In this document: piece by piece, positions 8,492 through 16,974 of the stretch
How the letters are laid out: every line of letters starts with the position of its first letter
Position numbering within the stretch: position 1 is the first letter of the stretch
Source: Rhizobium tropici CIAT 899
GTDB lineage: Bacteria > Pseudomonadota > Alphaproteobacteria > Rhizobiales > Rhizobiaceae
Length of the DNA stretch: 64,000 bases
Direction of reading: 5' to 3'
Assembly: GCF_000330885.1 (NCBI RefSeq)
Contig: NC_020062.1
Span: 1,682,374-1,746,373, forward strand
Notes under the pieces: model-generated
Database searches by the model: none
The model's input: only the letters and a program-made list of their open reading frames with translations
Told to the model about the DNA's origin: nothing
Translations under genes and position numbers: made by a program

Positions 8492-8684
8492 GGTCCTTGT
8501 CGGACCTTCGACACCCGCTGTCCGCCATGTCTCTATGAATGGGTGGGGAAGGATGGCAAGGCGACTTACGTCGCCAACGCCCAGAACCACGTCCGCTGCG
8601 AGACCTGCGATATCGAGGATACGAACCGGCACGTCAACCGGCTCCCCGCCGGATGGCGAAGGACAAGTTTTTGGGAGTATGTGA
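8492..8684 (+). pseudogene. Decayed 3' end of electron-transfer-flavoprotein:ubiquinone oxidoreductase
   Basis: Reading codons from 8492 gives TRCPPCLYEWVGKDGKATYV, then ANAQNHVRCETCDIEDTNRH. This is the iron-sulfur tail of ETF-QO, whose intact form has CPAGVYE, INAQNCVHCKTCDIKDP and WVPPEG. One iron-sulfur ligand cysteine has become His (ANAQNHVRC), and an upstream TGA lies in the same frame at 8483. Near 8641 the homology shifts frame to PPDGEGQVFGSM and a stop at 8684, matching the family's C-terminal PNM-stop. It cannot encode a functional enzyme. The rest of the gene is missing, so this is a relic of duplication, deletion or transfer. Confidence 0.78.
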
Positions 8685-8722
8685 TACCGACGATCCGCCT
8701 CTCGGCATATGTATGGACCGAT

Positions 8723-9718
8723 CTACAGGCCGGCCAACGCTTGATCGATCGCCGCCATCACATCTGCTCGCAAGGGTCCCTTTGCCAGGGCACCGGCGTT
8801 TTCCTCGACTTGAGCAACTGTACGGAAGCCGGGAATTGGTAGCGTGCGGGGCGAACGCGCCAATAACCAGGCAAGCGCACCCTGCGTAAGCGTGCGTCCG
8901 TCCTCGGTCAGCAGATTACGGACCGCCTCCAGGCGAGCAGCAAATTCAGGCGCGATCCTGCCGTCTTTGAAGTAGACCATCCAGTCGAGGCTCGCACCGC
9001 GCACATCCTTCTCGCCGATAGCCTTGTCAGGCGTGAACTTGCCGCTAAGCAGCCCCATGGCAAGCGGACCGCGATTGATGGAAATCAAGCCGTTGCGCTC
9101 GATGACATCGATCATCGCCGGAACCGGCTCGAAGACATTCATCGTATGTTGAACCGAGACGAACCCTGCGCGATGCACATGACATGCCGCACGATCCGGG
9201 TGGTCAGTGCTCCAGCCGAAGGCATCAATCTTGCCTTCAGCCTTGAGCGTTTCGAGTGTCTCAAATACTTCGTCAGACGCTTCAAGCGGAAAATCGTTGA
9301 GATGGAACTGCAGCAGATCCAGACGATCGCGGCGCAGACGGCGCAACGATGTCTCGGCGGACCGCCGGATAAAGGCGGGATCGGAGAAAGCGCCTGTCGC
9401 TTGCTTGGTCTTCTCGTCCGTCGCGAAGCCGAATTTGGTGGCGATGATGATATCGTCTCGATTGCCGAGCGCCCTGCCGACCACCTCTTCAGAATGCCCA
9501 GCCCCGTAATTCGAGGCAGTGTCGAAGAAGCGAATGCCGAGATCCACCGCCCGGTCGATAGCACGGATCGATTCATCGTCATCGACTTCGCCCCAGCCGA
9601 GAGGCACGTCACCAGCGTAAAATGGTCCGCCGATTGCCCAGCATCCCATGCCAAGTCGTGGAATTTCCCGGTCATTCCAGAGCGTTATTGTGGTCACGCT
9701 ATCGGCTTTGGTCAACAT
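8723..9718 (-). CDS. Aldo/keto reductase
   Basis: 331 residues from the ATG at 9718, which has GGAGG five bases upstream. The open frame runs to 9895, but the extra 59 residues are not family-like. (Beta/alpha)8 aldo/keto reductase features are FFDTASNYGAGHSEEVVG (catalytic Asp and Tyr), IIATKFG (catalytic Lys) and LDLLQFHLND (catalytic His). The C-terminal RSPRTLPIPGFRTVAQVEEN contacts NADPH. It probably reduces an aldose or keto group, or oxidises the reverse, in the cytoplasm. It is the last gene of the GntR-led sugar importer operon, 180 bp after the permease, so a role on the imported sugar is inferred. Confidence 0.88.
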   Translation of the reverse strand: MLTKADSVTTITLWNDREIPRLGMGCWAIGGPFYAGDVPLGWGEVDDDESIRAIDRAVDLGIRFFDTASNYGAGHSEEVVGRALGNRDDIIIATKFGFATDEKTKQATGAFSDPAFIRRSAETSLRRLRRDRLDLLQFHLNDFPLEASDEVFETLETLKAEGKIDAFGWSTDHPDRAACHVHRAGFVSVQHTMNVFEPVPAMIDVIERNGLISINRGPLAMGLLSGKFTPDKAIGEKDVRGASLDWMVYFKDGRIAPEFAARLEAVRNLLTEDGRTLTQGALAWLLARSPRTLPIPGFRTVAQVEENAGALAKGPLRADVMAAIDQALAGL

Positions 9719-9898
9719 GTCATCCTCCACGATCATCCACCGTTGCAGGCAGACATAAGCAGAGATGCCTGAGTGATAAACAGCCAAATCTGCAGGGTGT
9801 TTTTCAGACATGAAAAGCAATTGGCTCGATCGGTCCGAGGGACGACACAACCAAGACGGAGTTGAAGCCAGAGAGCCCCGCGGCAGCCGTCGCATTCA

Positions 9899-10798
9899 TC
9901 ATTCTTTCACAGCACCGGTCATCGACGAAACGTAGTAGTCGACGAAGAAGGAGTAGAGAATGACGACCGGCAATGAACCGAATAATGCGCCGGCCATGAG
10001 CGACCCCCACTCGAAAACATCGCCGCGAACCAATTCCGTCAGAACACCGACCGGGATTGTTTTGTTTTCCGACGATTGAATGAAAGTGAGCGCGTAGATG
10101 AATTCGTTCCAGGACAGCGTAAAGGCGAAGATGCCGGCCGAGATCAGTCCGGGTACCGCCAGCGGCAGAATGATTTTGACAAGGATCTGCCAGCGGCTGG
10201 CGCCATCGACCAGCGCGCTTTCTTCCAGCTCGAAGGGTATCGACCTGAAATAGCCCATCAACAGCCAAGTGCAGAATGGAATGAGGAAGGTTGGATAGGT
10301 GAAGATGAGAGCAAGTCTGGAATCGTAAATTCCCAGCTTGAAGACGATGAAAGCCAAAGGAATAAACAGGATCGAAGGCGGAACGAGGTAGGCCAGAAAA
10401 ATCAGCAGCCCGATCGAACGAGAGCCGGTAAAGCGCACGCGCTCGATTGCGTAGGCGCCAAAAATCGACGCCAGCAGCGACAGCGCCGTCGATCCCACCG
10501 CCACCAATATCGTATTCCAGAGCCAGCCCGGATAGGACGTCTCCAAGAACAGGTACTTGATGTGATCAAGCGTCGGCTCCACGACCCAGAAGGGGCTGTA
10601 GTTATTGTAGTCGGTCAGCTGCGCGTTCGGCTTGATGGCCGTTATGGCCATCCAGTAGAAGGGAAACAGAAGAACGAAGACAAAGACTGCCATCGGCAGA
10701 TAGAGCATGACGATACGGCGAGGCAGGCGGTTCAGATAGCCCATGCCTTGGATGTCGTCGGTCAGAACGGCATTGGCCGTTTCGGTTTTGATGGTCAT
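9899..10798 (-). CDS. Carbohydrate ABC transporter permease, MalG type
   Basis: 299 residues with about six membrane spans (first near residues 30-50). The cytoplasmic EAA loop FELEESALVDGASRWQIL couples to the ATPase. The length and the C-terminal FFVDYYVSSMTGAVKE are typical of the second permease of CUT1 family importers. GGGAG lies 7 bases before the ATG. It follows the first permease by 15 bp in the same operon and would form the inner-membrane channel with it. The imported sugar is unknown. Confidence 0.92.
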   Translation of the reverse strand: MTIKTETANAVLTDDIQGMGYLNRLPRRIVMLYLPMAVFVFVLLFPFYWMAITAIKPNAQLTDYNNYSPFWVVEPTLDHIKYLFLETSYPGWLWNTILVAVGSTALSLLASIFGAYAIERVRFTGSRSIGLLIFLAYLVPPSILFIPLAFIVFKLGIYDSRLALIFTYPTFLIPFCTWLLMGYFRSIPFELEESALVDGASRWQILVKIILPLAVPGLISAGIFAFTLSWNEFIYALTFIQSSENKTIPVGVLTELVRGDVFEWGSLMAGALFGSLPVVILYSFFVDYYVSSMTGAVKE

Positions 10799-10813
10799 CG
10801 CGTTCTCCCAATC

Positions 10814-11749
10814 TCAGTCCTGTCCGCCCTGCTGCCATTTGCGGCGCTGCAGACCGAAGAAGCTGAACATGATGGCGGCAAGCAGGAAGGGGATCATTGC
10901 CACCGCGATTGCCGCACCCTCGCCGAGCTGACCGCCCGGGATGCCGCGCTGAAAGGAAAGTGTCGCCATCAGATGTGTCGCGTTGACCGGCCCGCCCTTG
11001 GTCAGCACATAGATCAACTGGAAATCCGTGAATGTGAACAGCACGGAGAACGTCATCACAACGGCGATGATCGGCGTCAACATCGGCAGCGTTACATACC
11101 GGAAGCGCTGCCAACTTGTGGCGCCATCAAGGGACGCCGCCTCCTGAAGCGAAGCGGGAATCGTCTGCAGGCCGGCAAGCAGCGAGATCGCGACGAAGGG
11201 AATGCCGCGCCAGACATTGGCGATGATCACCGAGATCCGTGCATTGGTCGGATCGCCAAGGAAATTGATCGGACTATGGATCAGGCCAATTTTCATCAGG
11301 GACCACGAGATAATGGAAAACTGGGAGTCGTAGATCCACCAGAATGCCAATCCCGAAAGTACCGTCGGCACGACCCAGGGCAGGAGCACGATTGCCCGGA
11401 AGAATGATTTGAACGGGAGGTGCTGATTGAGAAGCAGAGCCAACCAAAGGCCCAGCACGAATTTCAGGACGGAAGCTACGAAAGTGTAGAGCAAGGTATT
11501 GAAGACCGACAGCCAGAAGACGGAATCATTGGCCAGGTATTGATAATTCTCCAAGCCGATGAAACTGCCGGCGCGCCCGATCCGCGTGTCCGTGAAGCCA
11601 AGCCAGACCCCAAGTCCCAGTGGGTAGGTGAGAAAGCAAACCAGAAAGATGGCTGCCGGCAACATGAAGAGGAAGCCGAGCATATTGTTGTTCTGCATGA
11701 GCGATCTGATCGGGCCGCGCGTCGTATCGCCGGATGTCACGGTCGACAT
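10814..11749 (-). CDS. Carbohydrate ABC transporter permease, MalF/UgpA type
   Basis: 311 residues from the ATG at 11749, which has AGGAG eight bases upstream; the frame opens 15 codons earlier without a good site. Six spans are visible, the first in MLGFLFMLPAAIFLVCFL. The EAA loop is IPASLQEAASLDGATSWQRF. It pairs with the MalG-type permease just downstream and receives substrate from the binding protein encoded upstream. This is a CUT1 sugar or polyol importer; specificity cannot be inferred. Confidence 0.92.
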   Translation of the reverse strand: MSTVTSGDTTRGPIRSLMQNNNMLGFLFMLPAAIFLVCFLTYPLGLGVWLGFTDTRIGRAGSFIGLENYQYLANDSVFWLSVFNTLLYTFVASVLKFVLGLWLALLLNQHLPFKSFFRAIVLLPWVVPTVLSGLAFWWIYDSQFSIISWSLMKIGLIHSPINFLGDPTNARISVIIANVWRGIPFVAISLLAGLQTIPASLQEAASLDGATSWQRFRYVTLPMLTPIIAVVMTFSVLFTFTDFQLIYVLTKGGPVNATHLMATLSFQRGIPGGQLGEGAAIAVAMIPFLLAAIMFSFFGLQRRKWQQGGQD

Positions 11750-11815
11750 GGCATTATCTCCTGATGAACGGTCGCAGCATGCCGGCGCCGGCATGCTGCA
11801 GATCTTCTTGGGGGA

Positions 11816-13129
11816 TCAAACCTTGTAGTAGCGGTTTGCCCGGCGCTCAGCTTCCTTCATCGCATCCTCCGGCGTCATCTGGGCGGTTACGGCGGCCGCG
11901 AACATGTCGACGAGCACGTAATCGGCCATCACACCTGCCGAAGCATAGCCGAGTGGGCCGGCATAGCCGTTCGGGCGCAGCGTTTCCGAGGCGCGTGCAT
12001 AGGGTGCGTGAACGGGATCGGCGGTCCAGACGGGATTGTTGGCAAAGGCCTTCAACGGTTGGCAGCAATAGGCGCTCGATCCTTGGATCCAGGCGTTCAT
12101 CTGGTCGCCTTCCATCATGAACTTGATATAGGCCTTGGCTGCTTCCGGATATTTGGTATGGCTGAAGAGAACCAGCGAGCTCGTCTGGTGCAGTTCGACA
12201 CTCTTGCCGACCGGGCCGATCGGAAAGTTTGTGGTTCTGATATCGGCCGCGATTTCGGCAAGCTTCGGATCTTTTTTAGCTGCGTAATAGACCGAAACAC
12301 CGTTTGCGATCAGCGATACCTGCCCGGCAAGGAAGGCCCGGTTGTTGTTGATGTCCTGCCAGCTCTCCGTGCCGGGGATGAAGGTTGCATAGAGGGCTTG
12401 CGCATAGTGGATAGCCGCCAGCGTTTCAGGGCTGTTGATGGTCACCTTGCCGCTTTCGTCCACCATCTTGCCGCCATGGCTCCAGAGCAGCCAATGGGCA
12501 TAATTGTTGCCGTCACCGACCGCCTTGCCATGCGGGAAGCCGGCGGGCGTACCTTTGGCTTTCATCGCCTTGCAAAGCTCGAGGAATCCCGCGGTATCCT
12601 TGGGGAATTCGCTGAAACCGGCGGCCTTGACATGGCTGTCGCGATAAACGACGGCATTACCGATCGCCGTCAGCGGCATGGCGATGAACTTGTCGCCGCG
12701 AGTTGCATAACCGCGCACGCCGTCATACCAGCCGCCGTATTTGTTACCGAGATAGGTGGCGAGCTCCGTCAGGTCGATGAGTTTGTCAGGATATTGATGA
12801 GCATCGTCGAACCAGCACATCACCATGTCGGGACCGGAGCCGACATTGGCGGCGACGGCAGCCTTCGGTCGGATATCTTCCCAGCTTTCCTTGTCAACAC
12901 GAACCTCGACGCCCGTCGCTTCGGTGAATTTCTTGGTATTGGCAAGCCAGGCATCCTCGTCTCCCTTGACGAAGGGTGTCCAGCGAAGCAGCCGGAGACT
13001 TGCGCCCTTTTCGGGCGTGTAGCCGGGTTCGGCTTGGGCGAAAGATGGGCGTATACCGAGTGGCCCAAGGCCGGCGATACCGGCGGCCGCCGCCGATGCG
13101 GCAAGAAAGTCACGTCTCTTGAATGGCAT
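11816..13129 (-). CDS. Sugar ABC transporter substrate-binding protein
   Basis: 437 residues from the ATG at 13129 (AAGGAGGAG upstream); an earlier in-frame start at 13174 lacks a site. The N-terminus KRRDFLAASAAAAGIAGLG is a twin-arginine-like signal ending near SFAQA, so export to the periplasm through Tat is likely. The body matches family 1 extracellular solute-binding proteins, with WTPFVKGDEDAWLANTKKF near the start. It delivers substrate to the two permeases encoded downstream. Tat export is unusual but known among rhizobial sugar-binding proteins. Confidence 0.9.
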   Translation of the reverse strand: MPFKRRDFLAASAAAAGIAGLGPLGIRPSFAQAEPGYTPEKGASLRLLRWTPFVKGDEDAWLANTKKFTEATGVEVRVDKESWEDIRPKAAVAANVGSGPDMVMCWFDDAHQYPDKLIDLTELATYLGNKYGGWYDGVRGYATRGDKFIAMPLTAIGNAVVYRDSHVKAAGFSEFPKDTAGFLELCKAMKAKGTPAGFPHGKAVGDGNNYAHWLLWSHGGKMVDESGKVTINSPETLAAIHYAQALYATFIPGTESWQDINNNRAFLAGQVSLIANGVSVYYAAKKDPKLAEIAADIRTTNFPIGPVGKSVELHQTSSLVLFSHTKYPEAAKAYIKFMMEGDQMNAWIQGSSAYCCQPLKAFANNPVWTADPVHAPYARASETLRPNGYAGPLGYASAGVMADYVLVDMFAAAVTAQMTPEDAMKEAERRANRYYKV

Positions 13130-13282
13130 GATACTCCTCCTTTGAAAACGGGAGCAAATTCCCCCGGCGCCCACCTTCCCGTTTGGTGAACGACGACTAT
13201 CGCATTCGAACCGGCCGAATGCTTCCGCATCGATGGGTGAGCAGGAAGACTCCTCTTCTTCCGGCTCCGCACCGAAGCGGCA

Positions 13283-14350
13283 TCAAATCGTCAATCTCTG
13301 ACCGCTTTCGGCGTCGAAGAGATGGACATGCGGCACATCGATGGAAATGCGCAGCGTATCGCCGGGTTTGGCATTGATCCTCTCCCGGAAGATGCAGTTG
13401 ACATCGCTGCCGCCGAACCGGACCGTCATCTGCGTTTCATAGCCCGTCGGTTCGATCACGATGATTTCCGCGGGCAGCCCCTCGGCATCGAGCGTGATGT
13501 ATTCCGGACGCAGCCCATAGACGAGGTCGCGCGCCCTGGCGCCAGCAGGCGGATTTGCGATGGGCAGGACAGTTCCGTCCGACGCGATGAACCGGCCATC
13601 GCTCTCCGCATCGAGGCGGCCTTTGATCATGTTCATTGCCGGCGAGCCGATAAAGCCCGCGACGAAAAGATTGGCAGGCGTGTCGTAGAGATCCAGCGGC
13701 TTTCCCACCTGCTCCACGACGCCATCATGCATGACCACGATCTTGTCGGCCATCGTCATAGCCTCGATCTGATCATGTGTGACGTAGACGGTCGTGGTGC
13801 CGAGACGTTGGTGCAACTCCTTGATTTCGGCGCGCATGGCGACCCTGAGCTTGGCGTCAAGATTGGAAAGCGGTTCGTCGAAGAGGAAGACCTGGGGATC
13901 GCGCACGATCGCGCGGCCCATGGCGACACGCTGGCGCTGACCGCCGGAAAGCTGGCGGGGATAGCGGTCGAGAAGTTTGGCCAGACCCAGGATTTCAGCC
14001 GCCTTCTTGACACGCTGATCCATGTCCGCTTTCGGCGCGCGTTTGAGCATCAGCGAGAAAGCCATGTTCTGGGCCACCGACATGTGCGGATAGAGCGCAT
14101 AATTCTGAAACACCATGGCTATGTCGCGGTCGCCCGGCGCCATTCCATTGACCACGCGATTGCCGATACGGATCTCGCCGGCGGAAATATTCTCGAGCCC
14201 GGCAAGCATTCTGAGAAGCGTGGACTTTCCGCATCCGGACGGTCCGACGAGGATCACGAATTCCCCGTCCGCAATATCGATATTCACACCCTTGATAACC
14301 GGGAACGCCCCGAATGATTTCCTGACATCGACAAACTCGACACCTGCCAT
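13283..14350 (-). CDS. Sugar ABC transporter ATPase, UgpC/MalK type
   Basis: 355 residues. Walker A is GPSGCGKST, the signature is [14 protein letters not shown] and Walker B is [13 protein letters not shown]. The switch histidine lies in [15 protein letters not shown]-terminal TOBE/MalK regulatory domain occupies roughly residues 235-355 (VYGLRPEYITL). GGGAGGGG precedes the ATG. It energises the importer whose other subunits are encoded downstream and is the second gene after the GntR regulator in the operon. Confidence 0.93.
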   Translation of the reverse strand: MAGVEFVDVRKSFGAFPVIKGVNIDIADGEFVILVGPSGCGKSTLLRMLAGLENISAGEIRIGNRVVNGMAPGDRDIAMVFQNYALYPHMSVAQNMAFSLMLKRAPKADMDQRVKKAAEILGLAKLLDRYPRQLSGGQRQRVAMGRAIVRDPQVFLFDEPLSNLDAKLRVAMRAEIKELHQRLGTTTVYVTHDQIEAMTMADKIVVMHDGVVEQVGKPLDLYDTPANLFVAGFIGSPAMNMIKGRLDAESDGRFIASDGTVLPIANPPAGARARDLVYGLRPEYITLDAEGLPAEIIVIEPTGYETQMTVRFGGSDVNCIFRERINAKPGDTLRISIDVPHVHLFDAESGQRLTI

Positions 14351-14518
14351 AAAAGCCCCTCCCAGAACCTTTCACTTGCTGACTTGCGGTCAGCCCTCCT
14401 CCGAGGCACGAACCGCCAGAATGCATTAATCCGACTTCGACGTCCTATCCCCCGCCGCCGACCGGCATCTTTATCTCTCTCACGTGCATCTCAGCCATAT
14501 CTCCTCATACTGGCCAGA

Positions 14519-15262
14519 TCAGACCGGATTGCCGCTCGCCAGTTGAACCTTGGTCGTGTCGTAAATACGTGTCAGATGATGCTCGAACGCCGCAACGACG
14601 GCGTCTTGGTCGTGGCGAGCGAGCGCCTCAAAGATCGCCAGATGATCGCTGTAGCTCGCCTCGACGGCACCCGGCTTGGCCATGGCATGGCGGCGGTAAT
14701 TCATCATGTAAGTGTATAAATCGGTGACGAAGGCAGCGAGGAGCGGATTTCCGCAGGCCCGATAGATGGCCACGTGGAATTCACGGTCACAGATCAGGAA
14801 ACGCATCGCATCGTCGCCCCCGAGACGCTGGGCCTCCAGCAGGGCCTGCAGCTTTGCCAGGGTAACGTCATCGATGCGATCGGCGGCGTCGCGAACAACC
14901 TTGAGTTCGATGTGAAGACGGGCAGCGTGGACGGATTCCAGATCGTAGCCGTCGATTGCATTGGGAGAGGCGATCGTCACCGTAATATGGCTGAGATCGA
15001 CCTCGCAGACGCGGCTGCGGCTGCCATGCGAAACTTCGATGATCCCCTGAGCGGCGAGCGCCTGAATAGCGCCACGCACCGTTTCGCGGCTGACATGAAG
15101 AACGTTGGCCAATTCACGCTCTCCCGGCAGCTCGTCGCCCGGTCGCAACATGTTGGTGGCGATCAGGACCATCAGCTTCTCGGCGATGACATCACGCGCC
15201 GTTCGGCGGGCAAGACTCCGCGCGATATTCGGCACCTCGGTCAAGATCGGACTTTCGTCCAT
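14519..15262 (-). CDS. GntR/FadR-family transcriptional regulator
   Basis: 247 residues. The N-terminal winged helix (residues 20-90) contains LRPGDELPGERELANVLHVS and RETVRGAIQALAAQGI. A C-terminal all-helical FCD ligand domain (residues 100-235) has the metal-binding histidines and Asp typical of FadR subgroup members (DREFHVAIYRACGNPLL and HLAIFEALARHD). It heads the sugar importer operon and probably represses it until the sugar or a derivative binds. A repeat-rich element lies just upstream of its start. Confidence 0.92.
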   Translation of the reverse strand: MDESPILTEVPNIARSLARRTARDVIAEKLMVLIATNMLRPGDELPGERELANVLHVSRETVRGAIQALAAQGIIEVSHGSRSRVCEVDLSHITVTIASPNAIDGYDLESVHAARLHIELKVVRDAADRIDDVTLAKLQALLEAQRLGGDDAMRFLICDREFHVAIYRACGNPLLAAFVTDLYTYMMNYRRHAMAKPGAVEASYSDHLAIFEALARHDQDAVVAAFEHHLTRIYDTTKVQLASGNPV

Positions 15263-15272
15263 TGCGCCCCCC

Positions 15273-15291
15273 GGTCCACTGGTTGGTCCAG
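15273..15291. promoter_or_regulatory. Candidate GntR operator upstream of the importer operon
   Basis: Eleven bases upstream of the regulator start codon, GGTCCA occurs twice as a direct repeat (15273-15278 and 15285-15290). The stretch also contains the dyad CTGG-ttggt-CCAG (15279-15291). FadR-group proteins bind short TGGT/ACCA-type dyads. A site so close to the ribosome binding site would suit autorepression. Confidence 0.4.
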
Positions 15292-15423
15292 CAGATCAGT
15301 TAATTAAAGATCGTTGAGGAAATCCGTCAAGACAATTTCGTTGCCGCAACCGACAGCGCAGAGCGCTAGGTCTTGATTCCACAATTAACCCGATCAAAAA
15401 AGCGCTGCCACCTCGGTCTCGCG

Positions 15424-16587
15424 TTAAGCCAATCGTAGACGGCTTTGCGGAACTGCGTCGAGGTCAGCGTCGCATATGCGATTTCGTCCCGCAGCTTTTG
15501 CCAGATACAGTGCTCGGTCAGCCTCCCGACAAAGGCTCGCAAGTTCAGTCCCGTGGAAAGCTCTTGCAACCCCGCCACTTATCGTCACCGTAATCTCGGG
15601 ACCAAGTGTAGGAAAGCGGAGTTCGGCCACGGTCTTGCGGATCCGCTCCGCATAAAATAGCGCGTCCCCCGCCTTTGCCGGAAGGAAGACGATAAACTCT
15701 TCACCCCCTTGGCGCGCTAGCAACGCCCCTTTCGGTAAGGTTGACTGCACCGCCTGCGCCATCGTTGAAAGAACCTCGTCGCCCGCTGCATGCCCCCAGC
15801 GATCGTTCAATTGCTTAAAATGATCTATGTCCAGAAAAAGAACCGCGTCTCCGGGATGTGGCTGGCTAGGCGCGTTTGCGTTAAAAAAGCGACGATTGTA
15901 GAGACCTGTGAGATGATCGCGGTCAGCAAGGTTTTTAATCTTGGCATGTTGACGCTCGCTGATGAAGATCACGATTGCAATCGCAAGCACGAACTTGGAA
16001 ATGATCATCAGGAGGAAGCCGTTAGCCACATCGAGCACAGGAAAGGACCTGGTGGAGAATTCCAGCGCCATAACTAAAGAAAGCAGACTGGCGGCGGCAA
16101 GCAGTCCTACAATCAACCTGCGGATCGGCAGCGGCTCACGAAATGCATCCCGAAACACGACAACAGCAGTGGCAGCCATCGTCAAACAACCGAGAACCGT
16201 GAAAGTTGTCGCCCGGTAGGTGTTAGTCAGATGGAATGCTGTAATCAATCCAGCAGCCAAAGTTCCGATTGCCGGCAGGAATACAAGCCATGGGTTGATT
16301 TTACGATCGGGATCGCTGATCAGGACAAAGGCTGAGGCAAGAAGGCAATACCCCAGAACCGCAAGCACGATATTGACGAGACTTAGAAGGCCGTAAAGTG
16401 CTGGATAAAGCTCTGCATACCCCGCCAGTGTCGATCCCGCTGCAAGGACTATAAAGCTCGCTGCGAGAAGCCCAACCCCACGGCTTTCCGCCGAGGTGAG
16501 CCGCAAATAGCCCAAAGTCAAAGCGCCAGCAATATAGGACGTTTTCTGCAAGAAGAGGACAGTCGGAAGATCAAGTTCGTTGGTCAT
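15424..16587 (-). CDS. Membrane diguanylate cyclase (GGDEF)
   Basis: 387 residues. Residues 1-215 hold about six or seven hydrophobic spans with no recognised sensor signature. Residues 225-380 form a GGDEF domain: DHLTGLYNRRFF, FLDIDHFKQLNDRWGHAAGDEVL and the active-site RQGGEEFIVFL, in which GGEEF is an active variant. No allosteric RxxD was seen immediately upstream. It should make cyclic di-GMP at the inner membrane in response to an unknown signal. It is monocistronic, with a weak ribosome binding site. Confidence 0.93.
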   Translation of the reverse strand: MTNELDLPTVLFLQKTSYIAGALTLGYLRLTSAESRGVGLLAASFIVLAAGSTLAGYAELYPALYGLLSLVNIVLAVLGYCLLASAFVLISDPDRKINPWLVFLPAIGTLAAGLITAFHLTNTYRATTFTVLGCLTMAATAVVVFRDAFREPLPIRRLIVGLLAAASLLSLVMALEFSTRSFPVLDVANGFLLMIISKFVLAIAIVIFISERQHAKIKNLADRDHLTGLYNRRFFNANAPSQPHPGDAVLFLDIDHFKQLNDRWGHAAGDEVLSTMAQAVQSTLPKGALLARQGGEEFIVFLPAKAGDALFYAERIRKTVAELRFPTLGPEITVTISGGVARAFHGTELASLCREADRALYLAKAAGRNRICDADLDAVPQSRLRLA

Positions 16588-16783
16588 TCAGCACCAAAGG
16601 GTCATTCGTCAGCACCGCAATATCCAGTATTCTTGAATTTTTTGCGAATATCCCAAGAAGAGTGGAATCTTGTTCTATTTCTGAGAGCTCTCTCGAATTA
16701 CAATTGATGTGACGCGCGATCTCGCGTCGGCCCTCGTCGGTTAGGCAGGGCGATCGCATATGAACTGACGCAGGTTCACTGGC
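16588..16783. other. Gene-free stretch upstream of the diguanylate cyclase
   Basis: No coding frame is convincing here. The AT-rich part near 16620-16700 is the likely promoter region of the diguanylate cyclase. A small dyad lies in CGCGATCTCGCG near 16713. The stretch leads into the broken binding-protein remnant. Confidence 0.35.
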
Positions 16784-16940
16784 CAGGAATTTTCCACCCT
16801 GCTGCCGTCGGTTGCCAATCGGCGCTTCGACATTGCTGTGGCGGTGATCGGAGCGACCGAGGCACGCAAGAGAAGGTCGATTTCTCTGATGGCTATCTCA
16901 CTTACACGCCTTTTGCGGCGAGGAGCTTTTATGGAACAGC
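16784..16940 (+). pseudogene. Frameshifted fragment of an amino-acid-type substrate-binding protein
   Basis: Codons from 16784 read QEFSTLLPSVANRRFDIAVA then VIGATEARKR. This matches the periplasmic binding protein (family 3) segment where intact members have LLPGLQSGRFD and TPERKK. After about 16872 the homology continues only in another frame as KVDFSDGYLTYTPFAARSFYG. Both the start and most of the C-terminus are missing. It is therefore a decayed relic, antisense to nothing and not expressed as a whole protein. It lies directly beside an operon encoding an intact family 3 importer, so it may derive from an older copy of such a system. Confidence 0.72.
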
Positions 16941-16974
16941 TATGCGTTTTCTCGCCGCTTGCCTTCACTGCTGG

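Noticed and set aside
10076..11407. Long plus-strand frame of 443 codons across the sugar permeases
   Set aside because: Composition is rich in Arg, Gln and His with no domain. It is the antisense shadow of two clear permease genes.
12008..13189. Plus-strand frame of 393 codons opposite the sugar-binding protein
   Set aside because: Antisense shadow caused by strong GC bias; no family features.
15366..15578. 70-codon minus-strand frame overlapping the 3' end of the diguanylate cyclase
   Set aside because: Overlaps the end of the GGDEF gene in another frame and has no features.
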